DNA of 64,000 bases from Chondrosia reniformis (Eukaryota; Porifera; Demospongiae; Chondrillida; Chondrillidae), in the NCBI GenBank assembly GCA_947172415.1, contig OX359200.1, positions 2,606,501 through 2,670,500 of the forward strand, written 5' to 3'. Made by a program: the position numbers and the translations under genes. The notes under the pieces were generated by a model that worked only from the letters and a program-made list of their open reading frames with translations, was not told where the DNA came from and did no database searches. Shown piece by piece: positions 1 to 8,948 of the stretch (position 1 is its first letter; each line of letters opens with the position of its first letter).

Positions 1-300
1 AATTGGCTATGCCGAATTCCTTTGCAATTCTACCTTTGATTGATAGCCTTCAATATTTGCACCTTTTTACTGCTTAACGATTTCTGCTTAGCCGCCATAA
101 TTAAATTTCGTGTTAAATGATTTTAACACTTTGTGCGTGCCACATTTCTTTCACTTTAACCGATTTTTCGTGTTATCAAATTTCGTGTTAAAAGGATAAT
201 AATGGTTGGGGAAGTGTAGCGCAACTATAGGGACCAATTAAAACTTTCATTTTAAGCGATTTTTCACGTTAACCGATTTCGTGTTAACAAGATTCTATTG
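1..300. mobile_element. MITE-like element, right end (pogo-type)
   Basis: This is a non-coding AT-rich stretch with repeated CGTGTTAA and GTTAACCGATTT words. Its right edge reads inward as CAATAGAATCTTGTTAACAC and is followed by TA (301-302), where the minisatellite begins. That edge matches the terminal inverted repeat of the complete element at 53337-53867 at most positions, so it is probably the end of a relative. The left end lies outside the window. No reading frame is visible. A TA target and a CAGT-like tip suggest pogo/Tigger-type mobilisation, which is an inference. Confidence 0.5.
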
Positions 301-302
301 TA

Positions 303-1928
303 CTAGTACTGGTAATATTTACTAGTTGTAGGTACTAGTTTTATGCACTAGTTATATGTACTAGTACAAGTTAAATTTCCTAATTATAGGTATTAGGTGT
401 ATGTAATAGTTGTATGTTATAATTCTTTGAACTAGCTGTATGTACTAATTGTATGTAATAATTCTATATACTAGTTGGAGTTCCAGTTTAATGTACTATT
501 TGTATGCACTATATTTAAGTACTAGTTATATGTCTATGTTCTAGTCATGGGTACTAGTTGTAAGTACTGGTTGCATGAACTAGTGGTATGTACTATTACC
601 GGTAATATTTACTAACTGTAGGCACTAGGCGTATGTACTAGTTGTTTGTACAATTCCAAATTATATTTACAAGTTATATTTACTAGTTGTATGTCCTAGT
701 TGTTTGTACTAGTTGCATGTACTAGATGTATGTACTAATGTATGTAATAATTCTATGTACTAGTTGGAGTTCTAGTTTCATGTACGTACTATTTATATAT
801 ACTAGTTATATGTGTATGAACTAGGTATATGTACTAGTTGTATGTACTAGTTGTATGTACTAGTTGCATGTACTAGTTGTGTGTTCTAGTTGTGTCTACT
901 ACTTGTATGTACAGGTTGTATGTACTAGTTGTATGTACAAGTTGTATGTATTAGTTGTGTGTAGTAGTTCTATCTACTACATGTATGTACTAGTTGTATG
1001 TACTAGTTATATGTGCTAGTTTTATTTACTAATTTTAGGCACTAGTTGTATCTACTAGATGTATGTACGTTTTATGTAGTAGTTATATATAGTAGTTGTT
1101 TGTACTAGTTATACGTACTAGTTGTATAAACTAGTTGTATAAACTAGTTTTATATGCTAGAAACTAGTTGTATGTAGTAGCTGTTTGGAATAGTTCTATG
1201 TAATAGTTTTATGTGCTAGATACTAGTTGTATATAGTAGTTGTATGGACTAAGTCTATGTACTAGTTGTATGTACTAGTTATATGTACCAGTTGAATGTA
1301 CTAGTTGTATTTAATAGTTTTATGTACTAGTTTTATGTACTAGTTGCATGTACTAGTTGTATCTAATAGTTATAGGGCCTAGTTGGATGTACAATTACTA
1401 GTTATATTTACTAGTTGTATGTGCTAGTTGTATGTAATAGTTGTATGTGGTAGTTGTATGTACTAATTGTATGTACTAGTTGTATGTATTAGTTGTATGT
1501 ACTAGTTGTATGTACTATATATACGGACTAGTTTTATGTACTAGATATATGTAGTAGTTGTTTGTACTAGTAATTCGTACTAGTTGTACTTACTATTTAT
1601 ATGTACTAATTATATGTTTATGTACTAGGTGTATGTACTCCTTGTATGTACTAGCTGTATGTGTATACTGGTTGTATTGACTAATTGCACGTACTAGTTG
1701 AATGTACTATTACTAGTTATATTTACTAGTTGTATGTGGTAGTTGTTTGTACTGGATGTATGTATTATTTATCTGTGCTGGTTATATGTAGTAGTTTGGT
1801 GTACTAGTTATATGTACTAGTTGTATGTATTTGTTGTATCTACTATTTGTATTTACCATATGTATGTACTAGTTATGCGTTCTAATTATTAGTTGTATGA
1901 ACAAGTTATATGTACTACATGTATGTAC
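303..1928 (+). repeat. 13-bp minisatellite array, + orientation
   Basis: This is a degenerate tandem array with unit TACTAGTTGTATG and period 13. Many units differ by one or two bases and a few longer variants such as ATATGTGTATGTACTAG recur. The + strand is strongly T/G-rich and each unit carries the palindrome ACTAGT. No coding potential is visible. The motif block at about 471-625 recurs almost unchanged near 20035-20200, which shows a higher-order organisation. Confidence 0.95.
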
Positions 1929-2711
1929 TAGCTATACACAGTCGCCATATGACTGATCTGCGTGTTTTTATGTTTTTTTATAAAAACTTTTAAGAGCATG
2001 TTTCGTTCTAACAGAAATGATTTGCTACATTAAACTGGTATACATCGAAGCACTTATTTATATATTAGCAAAATCTAAAATTTGAGTGAGATTGAACAAC
2101 CAATATCGAAGATATAACGTGTTAAAAACGGCCGATTTTAAAAGTCAGATACTATGCACTTAGTCTTGGAAAAAGCTAGAACTATGTTCTATACTTCATT
2201 CAAAAGGTTACAATGTATGCTAACAAAATTAAGAAGTCTGTTTCGATTCACCCATCCGTTGAGAAGAAAACTTTGAAAATACACTTTGAATAGATTAGTA
2301 AATGCTATTTAATCTTTCATATCTTGGGAAATAAAGCTCAGATGCCAACGGACTTAACTTTTACTATATGACACTCACTGAATCCATTGAAGTTGACTAC
2401 ATGACTGTGAGGATCTGCTAACTTAAGCGCATAGGTAATTTTCCTTCACTTCTGCAATAGACGCCATTTCTCAACATTTAGATCATATTCATTAGCAAAT
2501 AAGTATATTCATGGGATGATTTACACATATGAAATGTAAACGGTGAAATTTTATAGCCGGATGTTAATATTGTGCAAATCCTAAGTTGTGTGACTGGGAT
2601 ATTATATACATGTATACTATACGTTGACGCAAGTGATCGAGGATCGTCGTAAGGAGTTATTCACACAAAGTATCTCCAATTTTCGAATTTTTGTCTACAA
2701 CAGAGAAGATT

Positions 2712-2846
2712 ATGCCCCCCAAAAAGTCAAGAAGGATATCAGTCGATAATCAGATTGCTCTGAAGTTGAACTGCGGCTTTGCAAGAGTTGCTGCATACGA
2801 ACTATTCGTTAACAAAAGATACGTAAAAATAAGTAGTCCACGATAG
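2712..2846 (+). CDS. Small ORF, candidate first exon of gene A
   Basis: A 44-codon frame starts at an ATG followed by a lysine/arginine patch (MPPKKSRR) and ends at TAG 2844-2846. It lies upstream of the gene A body on the same strand. A possible splice donor (GTAAAA) occurs near 2820, and the gene A frame is open without an ATG from about 3232, so an intron between them is plausible. The right copy keeps the ATG and the CCCCCCAAAA run but has lost the rest by deletion, so comparison cannot confirm coding. No family is recognised. Confidence 0.3.
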   Translation: MPPKKSRRISVDNQIALKLNCGFARVAAYELFVNKRYVKISSPR

Positions 2847-2936
2847 CTAGAGAAGTGAATCATGTTATAGCTACCTTGCAAAGAGCCCTGAAAAGCCTTT
2901 TTCACTTATAGTAGACATTCATTGTATAATACAAAC

Positions 2937-3022
2937 GTACGAAGTGAAACGATTAAATAAAACCTTAATAAGATACGAAGTGAGACGATTATAAGACAAG
3001 GATACGAAGCGAGACGATTATA
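2937..3022 (+). repeat. Three short direct repeats, GATACGAAGTGAGACGATTA type
   Basis: Near-identical 20-bp words start at 2937, 2972 and 3001. The right copy of element X has only one of them, directly joined to the CCCCCCAAAA run. This suggests that slippage or recombination deleted about 270 bp there. Confidence 0.75.
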
Positions 3023-3231
3023 TACGATATGTCAATCGATTAAGTCAAAGGATGCCTGCTGTTTTAAGTCTATATCCTATAACCAATTTAACAATGGACG
3101 ATTTTAAATAAATTAATAAACAAATAAATAATACAAAAATAGATTTAAAGAAAATCTTTGTCTTGCATATTGGCAACCTACAGAATAGATCAGATAGTAT
3201 AACAAATGAAATTCATTGAAATTATAATAGA

Positions 3232-4210
3232 CATATTCACAAAGACAGAAAAAAGCAAATTCTCCAACAAATGAAAAAGCCACTCCACCTCAGGAAACCA
3301 CAAAATCAGGTACAGAAGACACTCAAACAGAACTTACCTACAAGCAAAAGATACAAAGGTTCAGAGATTTATTTAGCAGCCCCAAATTTGGACTAGACTA
3401 TTCTATGTTTACAGACTATTACTCCCGTAAGTCCACTCCTTTTGACAAATTACTTAAAAAAAGTGGCTGGAGATCGTCTAAGGCTAGGGAGACTTATCTA
3501 GAAACTTTCCCCTTAGTGATTTGGGAGGCTCTAAGTGAATGTAACAAAATAAGACATTCCCTGAGCTACTGTGAAGCCTGCTGCATGGAATACCTGTCAG
3601 TACAAGAGGTTTTCCCACGTAAGCCTGTGTTCAATAGTTGCAAACCTAACACGGAACACAGAGGGACTACCATAAATAGACTTGTAGATGGCATAATTAA
3701 TAATCCTGCTGCTGGTACTAGAAAAGCATTACAGGTGCTTAACGCTAGTGTAGCCTCTTCCACAGGAAAGAGCTTCCATACACTGGTTGACCTACATGAC
3801 AAAAAACTAAGTTTAAGGGAATCTGCCAAAGAAAAATTGCAAATTGCTAAGCAAAATAAGAGATAATGCTAATACTTTCTATAAACAGAATGCAGCCTTG
3901 ACTATGTTAGCAGAAAATGAATCAAAAGTTCATACAACCGAAAAAGAAAGGCTTTGTACTTTCAGGAAAATGTGTGTGACTCACCAAAAAGGAAAAAATC
4001 ATATTTAAAGGGACGAGTTGCTGAACAGTCCTCCAAAAACTAACTACAGCTATTGAAGAAGAAAGGATTATTCAATGGAAGTCGTTTGCTTCAGAATGTG
4101 GACTGAACAGTTCAGATTCTGGTGCAAGAGTCAATATATTTGCCATGGAAAATGGTTTGAATATAACTAAACTAGAACGGGAAACAAAATCCACTGAAAC
4201 AGAAAGGCAT
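3232..4210 (+). pseudogene. Gene A, N-terminal part (left copy, broken)
   Basis: An open frame without an early ATG runs from about 3232, with an in-frame ATG at 3405, to a stop at 3864-3866. Beyond that, homology to the right copy continues in other frames as far as about 4210. The region is hydrophilic, with cysteines in the segment CEACC and a lysine-rich stretch, and comparison with 49445-50490 shows small indels that cause the frameshift near 3840. The start without ATG suggests an upstream exon. I do not recognise a domain here. At about 4210 the sequence switches abruptly to a Penelope-like reverse transcriptase. Confidence 0.6.
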
Positions 4211-5545
4211 AGATGTCTTTAGAAAACCAGAACCATGTGAGTGTCACAAGTCCCCCTTCATTTACAAGCCCCTAGGCCATGTTTTAACAGGTGACCTACG
4301 TATTGTTAGTAAACCAAAACTTAGAAAAATTCTTAAGAAAGGACCAAAATTTAGAGAACCTAATAACTTTAATTGGGTAACTGCTTTAAAAATGTGTAAG
4401 GAAGGTCTTAGAAAATATAAGATAACCTGGGCCCATAGAGAAAATGTATCTATTTCTGTATTTAGTGAGTGGGAAAATACTGTACTTAAGAAAATTAATG
4501 ATAGGATCTCTAAGCTGTCTAAATTGTATACCAAATCCTCAGTAGCCAAGAAGACCCTTACTTGTCCTAAAATTAAGAAATTCTTAGCAGACCTACATGA
4601 TAAGTATGTTATAGCCCCTGCCGATAAGGCCTCTAATAATATAATATTTATATGTAAGTCCTACTATAGACAAATTATTAATGAAGAATTAGGCAGTACC
4701 TCCACTTATGCTAAATGTACAGTAGAACCACAACAGTTAATTAGGAAACACATAGATTTCTTAAAACTAGAGAACTTAGAACCTAAACCAGACTGGTGTA
4801 ACCTTCCCTCTTTTTACTGGATGCCTAAGCTACATAAGAACCCTTACAACTACAGATTCATAGCTGCTTCTCTCAAATGTACTACCAAACCCCTTTCTAG
4901 ATTTCTAAATTCAGCACTCAGACTAATTCTCAAACATTTTAGAGAATACTGCCTAGGTATATATAGGAATACTGGTGTTAATGCCTTTTGGATAGTAGAA
5001 AACTCACTAGAAGTCTTAGATAGTCTTAGGTCTATACCCGCTAGAAAAACCCAGCTAGCTAGTTTTGATTTTTCTACATTATATACAGCGATCCCCCTTA
5101 ACCTACTTAAAGATAAGATTACTAACCTTATTCATAGTGCCTATACCTGTAGGAAGTCCCAATATATAGAAGTCTGTCAGGATAAAGCCTTTTGGTCTAA
5201 CAATGTGTCCAATAAAGCAGTCACAGCTGTTCATTTAGTAGAGCTCTTTAATTACCTTATTGACAACATTTATGTATGTGTAGACGGTTCTGTATTTAAG
5301 CAATGTGTAGGTATCCCTATGGGTACTGACTGTGCCCCTGTAGTTGCTAATCTTTTTCTGTTTGCCTATGAGTATGAGTTTATGAAAGGACTACTTAAGG
5401 ATAACATCACCCTAGCTATTAAATTTTCCAATACTTATAGGTATATTGATGACCTTTTATGTATTAACAACAAGGATTTTGAACTGTCAATTAGTGATAT
5501 TTACCCCAAAGAACTTATTCTTAAAAAGACAAATACCAGCCCTAA
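4211..5545 (+). pseudogene. Penelope-like reverse transcriptase fragment (YIDD type)
   Basis: The frame begins with a C-E-C motif, then a long open frame (ATG 4392 to 5561) carries reverse-transcriptase blocks: APADKASNNIIFIC, WMPKLHKNPYNYRFIA, FDFSTLYTAIP (motif A), GIPMGTDCAPVVANLFLF (motif B) and YRYIDDLLC (motif C, catalytic aspartates intact). The spacing and wording are those of Penelope-like elements. The C-x-C motif and the lack of a C-terminal GIY-YIG domain suggest the permuted-domain Naiad-like group, which is an inference. Both ends are truncated: the N-terminal endonuclease and the RT thumb are missing. The segment replaces about 1 kb of gene A that is present in the right copy of element X. 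Confidence 0.75.
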
Positions 5546-6662
5546 AAAACAAACTTGTTAATGAATTAAAGGGTGTTCAAAGAGTTCCAGCTTTACTTTT
5601 GCCCTATCCCATGGAGTCTCTAAAACTGTAAACTTTCAAAAATATTGTGTATTAGACTGTGAGCCTCTTCATGATTTCAAAGGGTATGCCATACATCTAC
5701 TTACTGAGACCTCTAAGGGCCATCACTTGCTTGTTGTTTTAAGGGATGATGTTAGGGCTTACATTGTTAGGGCTCTTAAGGGTGAACATGTTTCAGGATC
5801 TGATATTAGGTGTGCTGTTATACATATTTATCAAATGTTATCAAATGCTAAAGCAAGTTGGAAAATCCAAACACTGTTTTTGACTGTAGTTCAAATAAGC
5901 CAATGTCTTTATTCTGAAGATGTTGAGAGGTGCCCTAAACAAATATTGAGATATTACAACTGCTGCTGGCTATATCATGAACTAAGTGTGGATTTATTCC
6001 CAAACCCACATGAAACTGCTTTACATGGAGTCTATTTCCATGCCTTGTTAAATCATGGCCCTGTTCAGCAAGAGATAATCAATAATAGGTCTGTCAACAC
6101 TGAAAGTGAAGAGCAGATCTTCCAAAAGGCAAAAAGGTGTGTAATGGATACTAGTAATAGAAAATCAGACACTCTGATTCCTAATCTGCTGATCAGATTA
6201 GAGGCCAAAAAAATATTATATGGCTCAACCTCAGTAACTGTGCATGAAAGTGACACTAGAGTCAAACAGGCTGCAAAATTTCTAAAACAATTCAGTGGCA
6301 CTGAAATACCACTCAAATACATAAAAGAGAGGCTATACAGCTGGCACGCACATTTCGAAAGAATAGCACCTTTCCTAACACCAGGTAAAGGTCAGTGGTG
6401 GGACATTAACCAAAGTGAGTCAGACATCATCTTTCATGATGGTGACATTCACCCTAATTATATTGAGAAGGGACCTAGCCTTTTACATTTTAGGGATTCT
6501 ACATTACAAGATGTTTTCACATGGGCTAGAGGTGAATGGCTCCAACTGTTAAATGGAAATGTTGATATTCCAAGTTTTGGGATAAACATTTACAATGAAC
6601 AGGGCCAAGTAACAGAAACAATTCCTGAACATCTACTAAATGTTAGAGGTTATTGTAGTCAT
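5546..6662 (+). pseudogene. Gene A, central conserved part (left copy)
   Basis: Homology to the right copy resumes at about 5546 and gives a clean frame from 5727 to the insertion point at 6662. Recognisable blocks include LDCEPLHDFKGYAIH, RAYIVRALKGEHVSGSDIRC, CCWLYHELSVDLFPNPHE, SVNTESEEQIFQKAKR, NLLIRLEAKK and LLHFRDSTLQDVFTWARGEW. I recognise this as a protein family present in many copies in cnidarian and sponge genomes, with no function that I can name. The D-x-E-P-L-H-D block and the downstream N-T-E-x-E block are loosely reminiscent of acidic catalytic motifs in transposases, which is a speculation. The frame is interrupted by the R2-like insertion after the residues RGYCSH and resumes at 13764. 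Confidence 0.7.
6652..6662 (+). repeat. Target-site duplication of the R2-like element (left)
   Basis: ATTGTAGTCAT occurs here and again at 13764-13774, exactly flanking the R2-like insertion. The uninterrupted right copy of element X has this sequence once, at the equivalent place in gene A. Confidence 0.9.
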
Positions 6663-6726
6663 GGAGTAGTGGGAAATGGAGGCTTTGGTTCCGAGCTGAC
6701 AAGAGGATGGGTATTGTCCAGTTCAA

Positions 6727-6746
6727 CCCCCTGACAGAGCAGGGGG
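6727..6746 (+). other. GC-rich hairpin in R2-like 5' leader
   Basis: A perfect 7-bp stem, CCCCCTG with CAGGGGG and a six-base loop, lies 65 bp from the 5' end of the element. It stands out in an AT-rich window. It could be part of a structured 5' UTR. I could not fold an HDV-like ribozyme around it by eye. Confidence 0.5.
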
Positions 6747-6980
6747 CTTAGCCCCTCATGTGGCATCCTGTGGCTAAATCAACCACCCTGTCAGTATGGG
6801 CTAACCCCCTGTCTGACAGTTTCACTGGGTTACGTTGCGTCACGAGAATGATAATTTTCAAGACAGGCTGTGGCCTAGTTGCACCAGTGGTGAAGAAAAC
6901 CCTGGATCAACCAGAATAGGTGATTCCACTGGTGCCTCACAGGTAGATGTACCTGAATGTAATAGCCTTTCTTCTTCCCC

Positions 6981-8926
6981 ATGACGGGCCAACCAGCCCT
7001 CTGGACCAAGGAAATGGTTAGGGCACTAATTGATTGCTATAAGCGATCTGAACCCAAAAGAGGTGGCTATTAGAAGCGTTTAGAGCGGGAATGGCTGACA
7101 AAATACCCACATTTGCCTCAGACCGGCCGAACCCTTGCCTTCCAAGCCAAAAGGAACTTGGTGGGAGACGGAGTACTGCAAGTAACTGGTAGCCGAGATT
7201 TAGATTTGGTTAATGATGCACCGCAAGGTGCCTCTAGAAGGAGAAGGATCCAAGGGGTGATCTGGAACCTTCAGAGGGATAATATCCTCATGGAGCTCTA
7301 CCGAGTAAGTAAGCCCATGGAAAAGGAGTATGCTGAGCGGTTGTACCAGGCTTGGAATGTTAAAATGCCAGACCATAAAACCACAAAGGTAGCGCTAACT
7401 ACAAAGTTAGTAGAATCCGAAGAGGTCAGGGTCTCTCAAGACTAAACCTTGTGGAACCTGACTCTCGTAGTGTAGCCACCCTAACTGCGACTGTGGAGGA
7501 AGGTGTGAGAGCCCAGGACAGGAAGAGCCTCACTAAGTTCAGGCTGGGACTGGACAAAATGGTGAGCTCTTTACAGGCCCTGTTGAAACTCCCACACATG
7601 ATCATCCCAGTCCCAGGACAAGTGGCAATGATCATCTGATGCAACTTTTAGGTAAAGCAAAAGATGCCTGTCTCCAAAAGAAACCTGGAGATTTTGCTGA
7701 TAGAAAACTCTATGGGGCGGTGCGGTTCAACCATGTTGATATGGCACTGCTTCAGGAGGCCAATGATTGGGTGGAGAAAGAGTGGCAGGAAGGCCCTAGG
7801 TCGGCCTGGCACCTGAACTGCCTGGTCTACTCTGTTGCTATGGCTGTGAGGGGGAAAACAACCTACAAATCGCAGCCATGCAACCAGGGAAGGAAATCAG
7901 ACAATCAAAAGAGTAGTAAGAGACAGGGAGGTCACACAAGTGACAGGAAGGCCAAAGGCCTTAGGTTTAGAAGAGTGCTTGCCGGTTGGATGTGGAAATA
8001 GCGCATCAACAGAGTAATAATCCTATGACCAAACGCCAGAAAGTACTCTGAAGAAAGCTTAGGAGGGAGTTCCATTCATTAAACCTGAATGTGCTAATCA
8101 GAGCCCGGGAACTGACACTGGCAAACTAAAGGTCTGGACCCTACAAGAGCGAAGATCGGCTGAACCCAGGAAATTCCAGGAACATACCCAAATGAAGTTC
8201 CGGATGAATGGCAATGTTCCAACCTCCAATGAAGCTCCCTCAATCGAGGTAGTAAGAGATTTTTGGACAAAGATTGTAGGTACTGTTGGTAAGGTCAACA
8301 AAGATGACACAGGGGTGAAAGAATGGCTAAAGGAGACCAAAAAGAGGGTGGGTAGAACTTCCTCTGAAGGTCCCGATATCATTGATGAGACCAAACTGAG
8401 GAAAGCCTTGAAAAAGGCAAAAGCTGGTGAGTCCCTGGGCCGGATGGCATCCACACCTTTTGGTGGAAAGCACTCCCCTCTGCACAGTCTGCCTTAGCAG
8501 ATGTACAACGGAGGGTGGTGAGCGGAGATCTGTCAGTCCCAGACTGGCTTACAAGGGGTTGCACTTTACTCATCCCAAAAAGGGTGACTTGAAAGTGCGG
8601 CCAACTACCGACTTATTGCATGTCTCAACACAATGCACAAGGCTGTCAAAGCATACATTGCGTCGGAATTACTCACTTACACCTACACTAATGATCTTTT
8701 GCCTATGGCTCAACGAGCCATGAGGAAAGGGAGGTGGGGCTGTGTCGACTGTCTACTGCTGGATCAATCAATTGGTCTAGATGCCAAAATTATGGACAAG
8801 CCACTTAGTGTGGCATGGATCGATTATGAGAAGGCATATGACAGAGTGCCTCACAAGTGGGTGATGAAGGTGCTAAAAACCATCAAGTGCCCAGGTTGGA
8901 TCCGGAGGTCTATATAGCTCTTCTCC
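6981..8926 (+). pseudogene. R2-like polyprotein, N-terminal and RT palm part
   Basis: A frame from ATG 6981 gives MTGQPALWTKEMVRALIDCY, a Myb/SANT-like helix-turn-helix start, soon broken by a TAG at about 7069-7071. The frame then shifts several times. A spacer follows, then RT blocks: the region with PDGIHTFWW-like wording in mixed frames near 8440-8480, LLIPKKGDLK (about 8570) and motif A in WIDYEKAYDRVPHKW (about 8818-8862). A frameshift near 8915 ends in TATATAG and is shared by the inverted duplicate, so it predates the LINE insertion. In the family this protein binds target DNA, nicks it and primes reverse transcription. This copy cannot be functional. Confidence 0.75.
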
Positions 8927-8937
8927 TTTTTGATTCA

Positions 8938-8948
8938 AGATGGCGGCA
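8938..8948 (+). promoter_or_regulatory. YY1-like site at LINE 5' end, overlapping the start codon
   Basis: AAGATGGCGGC is the classic YY1 core, known at the 5' ends of mammalian L1 elements. It lies about 11 bp inside the 5' end, and its ATG (8940) is in frame with the LINE protein. Similar ATGGCGG words occur at the 5' ends of two other retroelements in this window. Confidence 0.5.

Noticed and set aside
303-1928. Possible CRISPR array or regularly spaced repeats
   Set aside because: The units are 13-bp tandem minisatellite repeats without unique spacers, in a clearly eukaryotic context.
6663-6760. HDV-like ribozyme at the 5' end of the R2-like element
   Set aside because: R2 elements often have one, but no P1 partner for the first bases could be found and the only clear helix is the 6727-6746 hairpin.
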